From contig CM042029.1 of NCBI GenBank assembly GCA_023525975.1, positions 83,930,849-83,994,848 on the forward strand: a stretch of 64,000 nt of DNA, in the 5' to 3' direction. The position numbers and the translations under genes were made by a program. The notes under the pieces are model-generated. The model worked only from the letters and a program-made list of their open reading frames with translations. It was not told the origin of the DNA and did no database searches. Below are positions 1 through 11,485 of this stretch, piece by piece. Position 1 is the first letter of the stretch; each line of letters starts with the position of its first letter. This DNA is from Smallanthus sonchifolius (taxonomy: Eukaryota; Streptophyta; Magnoliopsida; Asterales; Asteraceae).

Positions 1-204
1 TCAAGTATGCAGACACAGGATGTGACGTATCATTCCACTATATGTATAGTGATGTAAAATCCACTTTTATATATGTAACACCTTTTTTTCGAATTTGGTT
101 AGGTTTTTCTAACCATTTTCGGTTTATTATATATTTAATTTCTTTGTTGTAAAAAAAACGTATAGTGATGTGATGTTTGATTAGTTGTAGAAGATACATC
201 GTAC

Positions 205-242
205 TCTAAACCTCATCGTATTGGACTATACGAGACGTATAA
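205..242. repeat. Diverged copy of the MULE-promoter palindrome
   Basis: The stretch CATCGTATTGGACTATACGA, followed by GACGTATA, closely matches the palindrome at 24899-24932 in the promoter of the MULE transposase gene, including the central TTGG.CTATACGA. A further ACATCGTA lies just upstream at 196-203. The same rare arrangement 24.7 kb apart suggests a relic of a related element end or promoter. The arms here are imperfect. Confidence 0.35.
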
Positions 243-410
243 CTCCGTGTTTAGTTAGCAAATCCCGTGTCTTATTACTAGATCCCTTTTTTTAAGCCTC
301 TTGAATTGAAAAAAAAAAGAAAATGAAAAGAAAAGAAAACTGGATTTAATTAATAATATAAAGTGAACATAAATCGTGCACTGTGCTCCCAACTCACGCC
401 AAGAGATGAA

Positions 411-566
411 TCCAGAAAAAAAAGCTGAAAGTTGAAACCATATCAAGTGAAAACTTCAAGGCCTTTTGATTTTCTAAACAGACTTATCCAGAAAAAAAAA
501 AGCTGAAAGTTGAAACCATATCAAGTGAAAACTTCAAGGCCTTTTGATTTTCTAAAGAGACTTAGA
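411..566. repeat. Tandem duplication, 78-bp period
   Basis: Two nearly identical 78-bp units sit side by side; AGCTGAAAGTTGAAACC occurs at 423 and again at 501. They differ mainly in the length of an A run and near the end of the unit. No coding function is apparent. Confidence 0.8.
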
Positions 567-1158
567 TTGACTTACGTTATTATGTTTGTCAAATAATAAA
601 TTAATTTTAAATGTAGATATTTCAGTTATGCTATTAAAAAATATTAATAAAAAATGGTTTAGGTAATGTAACAAGTATTTATATCAAATCACAAGCTAGT
701 CGCGTTATAGAAGCGAAGATTATATTTTAAAACAACTTTAATCATCATAATTTTATTTCTATAATTGGTTTAACATATTCAGACAAAAATTTCACTAATA
801 CTTCAAAAGAAAAAGTATACAATTGTTGTATTTTTACAATGACCGTGAATAAAAGTTTAGGGCAATCACTTTCAAATATTAGTTGTATTGAAAGATCAAG
901 TGTTTATTCATGATCAGCCGTATGTTGCATTATCAAAAGTTAAAAGTAGGATGGACTCAAGCTATTAATCTTTGGTAAACATGAAAAAATTAACAATACC
1001 ACGTCAAATGTTACATACAATGAAGTATTTTTCAAATTTGTAAATAGTTATTGTAAGGTTTCATTTGACATGTAATTTAATGTATTGTAAAAAGTGCACA
1101 ACTTATTAAATGAATTTTCATGTATTTTTTTATGTTTTAATTACTATCATCCATATAA
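567..1158. other. AT-rich intergenic DNA
   Basis: No open frame of coding character, RNA gene or structured repeat was recognised; the stretch is mostly A/T runs. Confidence 0.5.
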
Positions 1159-1678
1159 TCTATATATACTATATAATAAAGGAAAACCATTAGTGACACG
1201 TGTCGCTCTCTGGTTACTCCTCGCTTTTATTTTCCCGACTCTCTCTCCTATTAAATATTATTTTTTCTGTTTCTCTCTCATATTAAATAATAATATAAAA
1301 TAATAATCTTTAAATTAACAAATAAAATTTTATTAACACATGTCATTTTCTGGTTCATCTCTATCATTTTTTTTTTCGGATCTCTCTCTCATATTGAATA
1401 ATGATATTAAAATAATTTATTTTTAGATTTTTAAAATAAATCTAACTACAGATACTTATTATTTAATTATAAATAGTTCAACCGATGTAATATATCGGTT
1501 TATTTAACATGTGTATTACACGAGTTTTTTAAAATATAAAATTTTTATTACTAAGCATATAACATTTTATTTATTCAACCCATGTATTGTACGGGTTTTT
1601 AAAAATATAAAATTTTTATTACTAAGTATATAATATTTTATTTATTCAACTTGTGTAATACACGAGATTTTAACCTAG
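1159..1678 (+). mobile_element. Non-autonomous Helitron-like element
   Basis: The element starts with TC followed by TATATATACTATATAATAAA, a 5' end shared with elements at 10110, 16077 and 23236 and, inverted, at 4452 and 55150. It ends with a short hairpin (TGTGTAATACACGAG) followed after a few bases by CTAG and then T, the layout of Helitron 3' ends. Several older versions of the same hairpin (about 1486, 1507 and 1578) are stacked before the end. There is no coding capacity; it would depend on a Rep/helicase in trans. Confidence 0.6.
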
Positions 1679-2170
1679 TCTTAACATCTAACAAAATGAA
1701 AAAGTTACAAATACAATATCAAATTTATATAAAAAGAGTTATTAAAATATCTTTACTATCTAATAAAAGTTAACTTTGAGGGGACACTTGTCAATTTATG
1801 ATGCATCCTCATCTATTTTTCCCACCAAAATATCGCTTATACCCATTTACTATTTCTCATAAACCTTTTTGTCTCCTACTATACCATTTCATTATATAAA
1901 ATAATTTGAAACTTCTCCTTTATTAAAATTTGGAGTTTGAACTTATTATTACTATTATTTATTATTATGTCATTTTTATTTCCATCATGTTAAAATTTAG
2001 TGTATTTATCATTTAATTAGAAATCCATGGATTGGTAAAGTTTATTTTCCTACTTAATAATAAAACATTATATTCTTCTCATCTCATGTCATAATAACAG
2101 TAACTTTTTTTCTTTTGTATAAAATATAAAAAACTAACCTTAATTAATAAGTAGTAACTACTTAGTATAA
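1679..2170. other. AT-rich intergenic DNA
   Basis: This holds A/T-rich sequence with a fragment (about 1745-1900) that resembles the 5' parts of the neighbouring Helitron-like elements (TGACACTTGT-like and TCTCCTA-like stretches). No gene was recognised. Confidence 0.4.
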
Positions 2171-2200
2171 ACGAGAAAATTAGCCCCGCACTCCGCAGCG
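2171..2200 (-). mobile_element. Possible Helitron 3' end
   Basis: On the minus strand a GC-rich hairpin (CCCGCTGCGGAGTGCGGG) is followed almost at once by CTAA and T. It resembles the ends at 15515 and 24312, but the spacing between hairpin and CTRR is shorter than usual. The matching 5' end was not found. Confidence 0.35.
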
Positions 2201-2699
2201 GGATGCGGAACTTAAATGATTGAGTCGGTGGCATTAATGTGGCTAAATACAAAAAGAAAAGGCGGTTAAGTACATCAAAGAAACGTATAAAGTTACGGCG
2301 ACTCGGTTGTGGATATCGAAACATAGATAAAATACTGTTATATAATAGTACCAATGTTTTACAATCGATGTCGGTCTCATTCTTCACGATACCAAAAAGT
2401 ATCATATTTAGAATACAACTCTATTTTTAACGAAAGTTATACTGGGACGTCAAGACAAAAAACAATTAATGATCAATAGTTATTTAGTAAAAGTCAGATT
2501 ATATATACTATAAGGGGTAAACTTAAAACTTTAAAAATCCGAGGGGGTTAAAATGATATTTTATAAAGTTAAAGATAAGTTTTGCTAATTCGTAAAAAAT
2601 GAGGGGGGAGAAGTGTTCGGTGGCATTTGCCACCGACACTTCTCAATAAGTATTAGTATAATATTATACTTATAATAACTTTAACCCCTTTATATTTAG

Positions 2700-2861
2700 A
2701 TAACAATTTTAAATTTTAAAATAAACTATATAAATTAAACTTTTTATTACTAATTATATAACATTATATTTTATCAACCCGTGTAATACACGGGATTTTA
2801 ACCTAGTTTATTAATATAATATTAATGTTTCACCCAGTGTAACACACGGGATTAAAGCTAG
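2700..2861 (+). mobile_element. Two stacked Helitron-like 3' ends
   Basis: Two consecutive copies of the hairpin-CTAG terminus are present: CCCGTGTAATACACGGG with CTAG at 2803-2806, and CCCAGTGTAACACACGGG with CTAG at 2858-2861. The first belongs to the family with complete copies at 1159-1678 and 54675-55150. The 5' end of the unit may lie near 2497 (TATATACTATAAGGGG) but is eroded. Confidence 0.5.
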
Positions 2862-3320
2862 TTTACTAATAATAATAATGACATAAAAAGTTATGTATAA
2901 ATGATTGTTGGCTTCAAATTTGTTCTCTTGTTAAAATCATTTTCAACCTAAAGCTTTACACAAAAACTGAGAAAAATATACTATTTTCAAGAAATTAAAA
3001 TTTTATAAAAATCACTTTAACATGAATATTCCTACATCACACAAGACGTTATACAAGGAGTCATACTAATTAATAAACATGCCATCGATTCAAATCTCAA
3101 TAGCTGCTTGTACTTTATATCAATATATACAACTAATTAAAAAGCTCAAATATTTCTAAGAGGATTTGAAGAAAGATCTATTGTTTGATTTGATTTTATA
3201 TTTCTCATTTCAATGGATCGTGAATAGGAACAGTAACATTAATATAAGTTGTCTTTTTCTAACCAATATTGGTATATATGAAAATTTTTGGTTGTTCAAA
3301 TAAAAAAGAAGTTGCATACA
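2862..3320. other. 3' flank of the first Nudix gene
   Basis: AT-rich DNA with no recognised element. It is the expected 3' untranslated and downstream region of the minus-strand Nudix gene that ends at 3321. Confidence 0.4.
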
Positions 3321-3934
3321 TCAAGAGGAATTAGGGAACGGACTGAAACCACCTTGCAACATTTCTCTAAGAGGTCCAAACATTGGTTCGGGCAAGTTGT
3401 TCAAGTCATACCAATACCAACCCTCACACTTATCGGGTTCGACGTTTTGAGGTGTTTGATCCGGGTCTGATAAATATGCACGCACATAAGTAACCTCCAG
3501 ATGTGTTTCATCATAATAGAATTTGTTGGTTTTTGTTAACCATTCAATATCTTTAATATCTAGTCCAGTTTCCTCCTTCACTTCTCTTGTTGCACATTCC
3601 TCGTAGCTTTCACCTAAATTCATTTTGATAACAAATCATCACATATATATATATATATATAATAAATAAAATTTTTGGAGTGACACTTGTCACTTTCATA
3701 TTCACCCTCAAAAAAAAAATTTCCGCCTCTCTCTCCTATTAATTATACAAATTTCTTTAGTTTTTTTTACTTTTAGTTTCCCGCCACTCTCTCCTATTAA
3801 ATAATAATGGTTTATATATTTATTTTTATAAAACGTTTTCACCAATAAAATCCAACATACAAATCTTCAAAGAAACTACCGGTTTACAACAAGTTATTTT
3901 TATTCAACCATGTAATACAAGGGTTTTAACCTAG

Positions 3935-3965
<31 letters not shown>

Positions 3966-5039
3966 AGTTAGATTCCCATGTATTACACGGGTTGATAAAA
4001 TATAATGTTACATACTTAATAATACAAAATTTATATCTTTAAAACCGGTGTATTACACAGGTTGAATAAAATTCTTAAATTTTCATGTACATTTTATAAG
4101 TGGAAAAATGTATTATATACACTAATGATTTAAAAAAAAGTTCAAACATGTGTAAAAACTAATATATAATTGTGTTTCGAAAATATATTAATTTCTATTT
4201 AATATAATTTGACTTACATTAACTATTTGGATAAAAAAAAGTTACATAATTAAATTTTAAAGTTTCTTAAAATAAAAGATAATTTAAAATAAATGTGTTT
4301 TATTAATATAATTAGTACTTTCCTTAAAAATAGATCATTATTTAAAAAAAAATGTGTATTTAATAAAAGAGAGAGGCGGAAAAAAAATGATTAGAATGAA
4401 TATGGAGACGACACGTGACAAGAAAAAACTTTTATTTATTATATAGTATAGATATAGGGGAATAATCATGAGAAAACTATTTGTTCGTGAGAAAACTCGC
4501 GAAAACCGACCCAAAAGAACTCCGAATGAACTCATTTTAGCGGCGTTGGAACTGGCTCGGCGTTTAGGTTTTTGGCGGGGGGTTTAGATTTTTTTTTTTT
4601 GGGGGGGGGGGTTAGGTTTTTTTGGGGGTGGGGGTTTTAGGTTTTTGGGGGTGGTGTTTAGCTTTAGGCTTTAGATCGAGTTTGACGAGCCGGTTCTAAC
4701 GCCGCTGGAATGAGTTCAATCGGAGTTCGTTTGGGTCCGTTTTCGCAAGTTTTCTCATAAAAAAGAGTTTTCTCATTACCTCAACCCTATGTATGTATGT
4801 ATGTATGTAGAAACATGTATTAGTTAATGTGGGGTGATGAAGAACTAACCGAGCTCAAGGTGGCCGCCTGGGAGCAAGTAGGAGTTGGCGCCAACGGAGA
4901 GGGAACGACGTCGCCCAAAGAGTATCTTATTATCCTTTAATATAAACACCGAGACCCCGACTACCAGAGCCGGTTGCATCTCTTGTTTCTCGATATTTGA
5001 TGATCGAACTATTTTGGTGTTGAACTTTAAGGCGGGCAT
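3321..5039 (-). CDS. Nudix hydrolase (NUDT1-like), two exons
   Basis: Exon 1 is 5039-4850 and exon 2 is 3613-3321, joined across a GT..AG phase-1 intron of 1,236 bp, giving 160 residues (140 if the Met at 4979 is used, which lines up with the start of the second copy). The join recreates the Nudix box GHLELGESYEECATREVKEE with the metal-binding REVKEE core intact. C-terminal EPDKCEGWYWYDLNNLPEP matches the pattern of plant cytosolic NUDT1-type enzymes, which hydrolyse substrates such as NADH or 8-oxo-dGTP; the substrate here is inferred only. The length is normal for the family. A TATA-like TACATATATACC lies about 50 bases upstream. The intron is nearly all transposon: a microsatellite, two opposed Helitron-like elements and a MITE. 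There are no stops or frameshifts, so the gene may work if splicing tolerates the load. Confidence 0.85.
3640..3934 (+). mobile_element. Helitron-like element in Nudix intron
   Basis: Its 5' end has eroded into a (TA)n microsatellite (3636-3662). The body carries TGACACTTGTCAC and TCTCTCCTATTAA stretches shared with the other copies. It ends with a hairpin around ATGTAATACAAGGG and CTAG at 3931-3934. Confidence 0.5.
3968..4452 (-). mobile_element. Helitron-like element, inverted, in Nudix intron
   Basis: Read on the minus strand it begins TCTATACTATATAATAAAT at 4452 and ends with a CCCGTGTAATACATGGG hairpin and CTAA at 3971-3968. It is the same family as 1159-1678 but in the opposite orientation to the copy at 3640-3934, so the two 3' ends face each other inside the intron. 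Confidence 0.55.
4455..4790. mobile_element. Long-TIR MITE in Nudix intron
   Basis: The ends are inverted repeats of about 105 bp sharing GAGAAAACTCGCGAAAAC, GGCGTT and GGCTCG blocks. They resemble the MITE at 20221-20539, so both probably belong to one MULE-type family. The left end abuts the Helitron 5' end at 4452, which hides any target duplication. The centre (4570-4660) is strikingly G-rich. An ATGT microsatellite follows at 4790-4808. Confidence 0.65.
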
Positions 5040-7296
5040 GTAGTTTGTCTAGGAGGAAAATGAAGTTCTTTGGTTAATATTCCTAGGTATATATGTAATT
5101 TATTAAGTTTGTAGAGTAATATATGAAATTTTCTCATCAGTTTATATATAATTTTGTAATATAATTTATCAGATTTGACTTGATTATCAATAACCAATGT
5201 TCCATTCTTTTAACCATGATGAGAATAATTCCTATGGCAGTAAAAATAACATTTTAATATACAGATTAAATAATATTAAAAAACCGTACAAAATTCTAAA
5301 TTTTTGGAGATCTTAAGATGAAAATGTTTATAATATCTCACATGTATTGGTCAATTTAATTTTACGTTCAATATTAATTCAATGATCAATATATAAGTAT
5401 CCTATTTTTAAAAAAATAATTACACATGTTTTATTTTAATCATATCAGAAATAAAAAATAATGTTATGTTCAGAAGAAATCAAGAAACTCACGGATTTAT
5501 TTTTAGTTGTCTGAGTGAAATTCCCAAGAGGTCAGCCATGTATGGTCGGGGCGCTAAATGTCTGGTTTTGACGGTTTATATATCATAACGTGAGCCAAAC
5601 TGGTAGTAATGGTTTTTGATTATCAGAAACCGAAGCCGAACCGTTAAAATATAAAGTTGAACCGTTATTAACAGTTTGGTTTCATGGTTTGTATTTATTG
5701 GACCTTTGGCATAAGGAATAAAACAAAAAAAATTATTCAAAAATACATGAAAACAAGCTGTAAAAAAATGCATAAAAGATGATGAGAAGTAAAAAATTAG
5801 GAGAAAAATAAATCTATTGTTAACAGAGCATCCATTGTCAACAACCAGAAGAAAAAATAAGCAGAAGCAAGTACTACTACCACAAAACATGAAAAGAGAT
5901 TAACATATTGCCACAGAAATGTACCAATTTGTTTAAGAGAAATCACTTAAAATTTTGTCATTAGCCCGTTAAGCACGTAAATCACTTAAAAATATTATCA
6001 TTAGCCCATTAAGCATTTAAGTCCATACGGGAAACTGGAATCACATAGCCTAATTTATATATAGGTTAAAATATGTTTTACAAGAGTTGATCAAATAAAA
6101 TATTAAATACTAATGAATATTTAAGAAATTAATAAATGAAATATTAAATAGTTAGTAATAAAAAGTAAGTGGGGAAAAATATTTTTGGCGTACAAATTGT
6201 GACGTGTGGTGCAAGCGGTTACTTATTTATTAGGTATAATATAATATTTAAAAAAAACTAAATAGTCTAACCTTATGGTCCGGTCCATTTTTATTTGACC
6301 GGTTTTTGGCATAAACCGGAAACCCAACCGTTTGTTACGGATTTAAATTTTGAAACCAATAGACTAAAAATTTAAAAAACCGGTCGTGAATCCAAACCGA
6401 TGACCAGTTTGAACGATTTTAGGGTTTTAAACCGAACCATTAACACCTTATATCTGGATTGCTCCCACCCAAACAAACTTAACCGTTGAATTTTTGTCCC
6501 ATCCACATAGTGCTGAAACAAATTAATATTTGTGTTGGGACATTTTTTACGACCCATGTGGTGTCTCTCATCTGGACATAATAGAACATAATAATATGAT
6601 ATTCACTTTTTTTTTAACTGAGTGTCATACATCCTCTAAACATACTCATAAATCTATACCAAGGGTGGAGGGGTGTTCTTCATGTTGGGGCTCAGGTAAG
6701 CAAGGGTAAGCGGTAACATCGTTGCAACCCTTGCGGGTAGTAGTTTCGTGTTCAATTCATAGATTCTACAACCCGAGTACTTGAAACTTGGAATTTGAAG
6801 GTTAGGATAGTTTGGGGGTTCACGAGTTTCATCCTTTGTGAGAAGGATAGTTTATAGTAAAACTGAAATAATAAATTTCTATTGACCCCTCCATCTTAAT
6901 ATTTATGTTGGACTATAACACACAACCACGTTAAAAGAAACATTTTATTACATATCTTAATAGCGGTAGATTAGATATGTGAGATTTATTATTATTGTCA
7001 CGTTTAAAACTATGGTTTATTGTTCACATAGCTTCAAAAAGAAGGTACAAAGTCAAATCTGACACCTATTTTAAATAACATCTTTAACTAATAATTAAGT
7101 TCCATAAACAAATATAATCAATGCTATGTATTTTTCAAACAAATGCAGTAAACAATTACCCCGTATAATTATTTCAGAAAGATTAGCTCCTTTAGCTAAA
7201 ATGTTCTCGTTAATATCTCCGTCCAGAAAAAAAATGTAGAAATATATTATTTAACATGTAATCATATGAAAAAATATTTATTTATTATTTATGTAA
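5040..7296. other. Intergenic DNA with degenerate ACCGAACC-rich repeats
   Basis: No gene was recognised. Segments at about 5568-5710 and 6264-6450 are rich in ACCGAACCG/CGGTTTGG and look like inverted pieces of one degraded element; the second ends AACCGAACCATTAACACC, which matches in reverse the GGTGTTAATCGGTTCGGTT at 10612. Promoter sequence for the Nudix gene should lie just above 5040. Confidence 0.4.
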
Positions 7297-8575
7297 GACT
7301 AAATTACAGTAAACAAATTTTAGGTATATACTAAATTACAGCGGCATACCTTAATATTCACTAATTACACTGGACACCCTTTATCTATATGGTTTGTATC
7401 AAGTTATAACCTTTAGACTAAGCGACGTTAGATTTTTCAATTAAATTACATGTAAATGACTAATTTACCCTTCATTTTTATATTAACAAATTAATATATA
7501 TATTTGTGTGTGTATATATATATTACTCTCTAAGGGGGTGTTTGGGATTACTTTTTTAAGCTACTTTTGACTTTTTCAAAAGTCATTTTCAAAAGTAAGA
7601 ATTTCTTACTTTTGGATTTTAACTTCTCCATCTCACATTTTTCATCTTATTTTGAATTGTCCAAACAAACTTATAACTTATTACCTTATTCCAAAAGGTG
7701 ATAAGTCAATAAGTTGTTTTGAAAAGTAATCCCAAACACCCCCTAAAACTCTGTAACAAGTAAAAGTCACACCACCACAGTCACCAACTGACGGCCGGAA
7801 TTAACAAATTAACCGCCACCCCGCCCGCCCCTTCACCTCATCACCGATAAGTTTCTAGCCTATCTTCCTACCCTCGTCTCCTCTTACTCTCTTTCTCCTT
7901 CTCCTTTCCATCGTCTACACAGACACATACCATCGCCCCCTCCCCCATCGTCGGCCGGCCGGAACAACCGAACCCCCTCTGCCTCCTTCTCTATTCTTCG
8001 ACCTTCCCCTCTGCTCAACACATCCAACCCTAATTTGGTTTTCATTTGAATCGATTTCATTTTGAATTGAGATTTTGCCAACCGATTGTAAGCTTCTATA
8101 TTTCCGTCGAAGCTTACAAACGATTTGGGTTATTGGCCGATTGTAAGCTTCTACATTTCAGTCAAAGCTTCTGTATTTTTGGATTTGGATTTTTGCCCAC
8201 CAATTGGGTTATTGGTCATTTTGGATTTGGACTGCCGGCCAAACACCCGCCGGTTTCATTTTGGATTTGAGTTTTCCAACTGAATGTAAGCTTTTTGAAG
8301 TATGAGAATTTGATTTATAGGTTTTAGGTAATTGTTTAGGAAGAAGACATAATGGATGGGGCCCACAATGCTTTTGAATTTTTTTTTATTTTATAATAGT
8401 AAGGGTAATTTGATTGTTTATAAAAAGCTAGCTGAAAAATCTAACCTCTGTTAGTCTAAAGGTTATAACTTGATACAAACCATTTAGATAAAGGCTGTCT
8501 AGCGTAATTAGTGAAGATAAAGGTCTGCGAGTGTAATTTAGTATATACTTAAAGATTGTTTTCTGTAATTTAGTT
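7297..8575. mobile_element. Non-autonomous MULE carrying gene-like sequence
   Basis: Terminal inverted repeats of about 175 bp (7297-7473 and 8401-8575) begin RACTAAATTACAG and share GGTTTGTATCAAGTTATAAC and TTAGATTTTTCA. The flanks TTTATGTAA and TTTAAGTAA match at 8 of 9 bases, fitting the 9-bp target duplication of Mutator-like elements. The interior has no transposase. Instead 7745-8400 holds pyrimidine-rich, CCGG-containing sequence like the 5' end of a plant gene (CT-rich leader, then repeated GATTGTAAGCTTCTA). This is the Pack-MULE layout. No long intact frame is present. A Harbinger MITE is nested at 7534-7743. Confidence 0.75.
7534..7743. mobile_element. PIF/Harbinger (Tourist-type) MITE
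   Basis: A 210-bp element with perfect terminal inverted repeats GGGGGTGTTTGGGATTACTT, flanked on both sides by the 3-bp target duplication TAA (7531-7533 and 7744-7746). The short length, TIR sequence and TAA duplication are diagnostic. It has no coding capacity and sits inside the MULE at 7297-8575, so it arrived later. Confidence 0.88.
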
Positions 8576-9274
8576 TTTAAGTAAAGAACAAATACATATA
8601 CACACTATGGTAAATTTTGAAAACTTAAAAACCAAGACAAATGCAAACAATCGTTAACATGGACGGCTCGAATGTATAAAAAAAATAAATTAAACCTTTT
8701 GAACAACATATTTAAGGGTCTGTCAAATTTTAAAGTTTAAATTTTTTTAATTTGCAGGTTTTGATAATAAGAGAAAAACATCGGTATATTTACAGAAAAA
8801 CTCCCTTTAACTCCAATACGTATAATTATGTCTTTAGAAAACTTATACAAAAAAAGTGTCATACTATTCCCTCGTATTATGATCATAAGTAAAAATATTT
8901 TTCTTTTCTACAAACGACGGTCCCTTTTTAGAATCTGCATTACGCCCCAAAAAGGTTGCGCAACATGGTCGTTGACTAAGAATTCCAATATATATGTTGT
9001 CCCTAACTAGCATAGGGCGGATCTATATACGCATGTGACGGTCTTAAGTTTTTTATGTGTTAGTATAATATCCGATACATATTATTTTCATCATATATAC
9101 GTATCTGAGAGCATTTTTATCAGCTTCCTTAACCTTATTTCTATAATTACACTAAAAATTACTACTTTTTTTCTCTCATTTTCAATTAAATAATATTTTT
9201 TATACCTTTATCATTAGCTTTTATCTCTCATCCACTCACAACCACTTTCAAATAATATTAAAAAATTAATACCG
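8576..9274. other. AT-rich intergenic DNA
   Basis: Nothing recognisable was found apart from A/T-rich sequence and short degenerate ORFs without coding character. Confidence 0.45.
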
Positions 9275-9584
9275 GTGAACAGTGTTTTAACAAATATACA
9301 GATACACAGTAATATTTTCTCTCTCCTCTACTCACAACCATTTTAAACCACTAACTAAAATATGCAGAACACACTCACAAACATATACAGAACCTACTAT
9401 GAATGCTCTGACACTACTAATTAATAGTAGTGAACAGTGTTTTAACAAATATACAGATACACAGTAATATTTTCTCTCTCATTCACTCACAACCATTTTA
9501 AACCACTGACTAAAATATGCAGAACACACTCACAAACATATACAGAACCTGCTGTGAATGCTCTGACACTACTAATTAATATTT
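9275..9584. repeat. Tandem duplication, 155-bp unit
   Basis: Two adjacent copies of 155 bp (9275-9429 and 9430-9584), each starting GTGAACAGTGTTTTAAC and ending CTCTGACACTACTAATTAAT, differ at only a few positions, implying a recent duplication. They lie directly downstream of the exon at 9645-9875. Confidence 0.88.
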
Positions 9585-9644
9585 TCAAAAAGTGATAAGA
9601 GTAATTTAGTTAATTGGATAGCTTTATAATATTAGAAGGAATAC

Positions 9645-9875
9645 CTGAAAGATGGAACAGTTGGGAGAAAAGGCCGGTTTAGACATCTTCATCGACTTAA
9701 CTGCCAACTGAAACACAGATTTCTGCACATGATGCTTTGGAGGCGAATTGATGATATCGCGTACCTGCAATGATCCATTGAGGTTTTTCGCAGAAGAAAG
9801 GCGTCTAATGGCGTCTGGTTTCGTTGCCGGTGAGATCACAGGAGTTCTTAAACTGACTGTGGCCATTGCCGACAA
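9645..9875 (-). CDS. First exon, probable plastid-targeted protein
   Basis: An open frame starts at 9875 (MSAMATV) or, more likely, at 9866 (MATVSLRTPVISPATKPDAI) and runs about 75 codons to a good donor site, CTTTCAG|GTATTC, at 9645/9644. The N-terminus is rich in Ser/Thr/Arg/Ala and poor in acidic residues, like a chloroplast transit peptide. A TATA-like CTTATATTC lies about 45 bases upstream. I do not recognise the product. No second exon was found between 8,600 and 9,640, where only repeats lie, so the gene may be a truncated fragment or have a very long intron. Confidence 0.5.
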
Positions 9876-10109
9876 AGAGAGAGTTTAATTGTAGCTTGTG
9901 ATGGACAAGAGGGGTTTTGAATATAAGAGTTGTGTACACATAAGTGGACTTTGTCTCACATCACTATTACTCATGCTAAAAATATGTGTTGAGAAGTATA
10001 TTATCATGCCATATGAGATCATGGGGTCTTTTTTATTAATTGTTTGGAAAACTTAGGATGAATATTACTATTTTAAGGAATTAACGTGCAGTGATTTAGA
10101 ATACGTAAA

Positions 10110-10532
10110 TCTAAACTATATAACAAATAAAGGTTTTTTCATACAACGTGTCGTCATCATATTCATTTTTATTTCGTTTATCTCTTTTATTAAATACGAA
10201 TATATCTTTTAATAATAATATGTTTTTAAAGAAAAAAAATACTAATTATACTAATAAAACACATTTATTTTAAATTATACCTTATTATAATAAAATTTAA
10301 AATCTAATTATGTGGCTTTTATTTTTAATCAAATAATAAATGAAAGTCAAATGATATTAAATACTAATTAAAGTATTTTTAAAACTTAATTATATATTAA
10401 TTTTTACATATTTTAAACTTTGTTTTCTATCTTTAATATATTTAACACATTTTTACACCTGTAAAATATGTAAATAAGAATTTTATGTATTGATATTTTT
10501 CATCTCGTATGTCGCCACGGGTTGTAAACTAG
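10110..10532 (+). mobile_element. Helitron-like element
   Basis: It starts TCTAAACTATATAACAAATAAAGG and ends CCACGGGTTGTAAACTAGT with CTAG at 10529-10532. The 423-bp AT-rich body closely resembles the copies at 16077-16468 and 23236-23682, which share stretches such as AATAAAACACATTTATTT. It is non-coding. Confidence 0.55.
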
Positions 10533-11485
10533 TATAAATATAATATGTCAAAATTATTCATGTTAAAATAACATACATGATTATTGCGGATTTGTGAATT
10601 GTGTTAGATAGAGGTGTTAATCGGTTCGGTTAACAGTTTGTTTGGTTTATGTAGTTTTGATTTTTTTTTAACTATTATATGTTAACTGAAAGTTTAATTT
10701 TAATTTTTTGAACATGGAGGAGGACAAGACGACCTTCTCGATTCGGTGGCTGCCATACGATTTGTGAACAAGGCACAGTGCAGTCTTTGAAATTGGGTCG
10801 TGCTCGTTATGCCTTGTGATAAGTTTGCCCACTATAACATTTTCTATGTGTATATATATATATATATATATTGGTGATTTAAGTGTCGTCTATCTATTTT
10901 GTATAATTGGATTTACTTATAAATAATGTTATATTACAAACAAAAACATACCTAGCAAAAATCTCACTCAAAGAGTAAAGAGGTTGCACCTAGAGAGACC
11001 CTAGACACGGATAACATATAAAACACAAGCAAAAAACAACCAGTATCAAAAACATATATAAGAATCAATACATAGAAGTTCGTACAATTAGCACAGAAAG
11101 AGGACCATGTATAACAGTCCATAAATCTAAAGATGTGAAGCATACATAAAGCATACAAGAACTATATGAACCAAGAATAGAATAGTCATAACAAATACAA
11201 GAACGATAAGACATACAAATGTGTGTCATCACCATATAGAAATACCACTCTGACATACAAGTATCTAAAACTAAAGTAAATAAGACTAGAGACATTGTAC
11301 GACTAGAGGCCCACCTGCAAACTATAGAGAATGTTATAGTGCCTAGGCTTATTTGATTCAAAAATACCAAAACTTATTGCTTGTACAATGAGAATTAAAA
11401 AACCCGAATAAACATTCAATATTATTATGCAATAATCAAAACCATAACACGAAAAACAACCTTGAAGCATAAGAAATTACATAAA
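10533..11485. other. Intergenic DNA
   Basis: It contains a GGTGTTAATCGGTTCGGTT stretch (10612-10630), also found degraded elsewhere in the window, a (TA)n run at about 10,850, and the 3' flank of the second Nudix gene. No gene was recognised. Confidence 0.4.
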
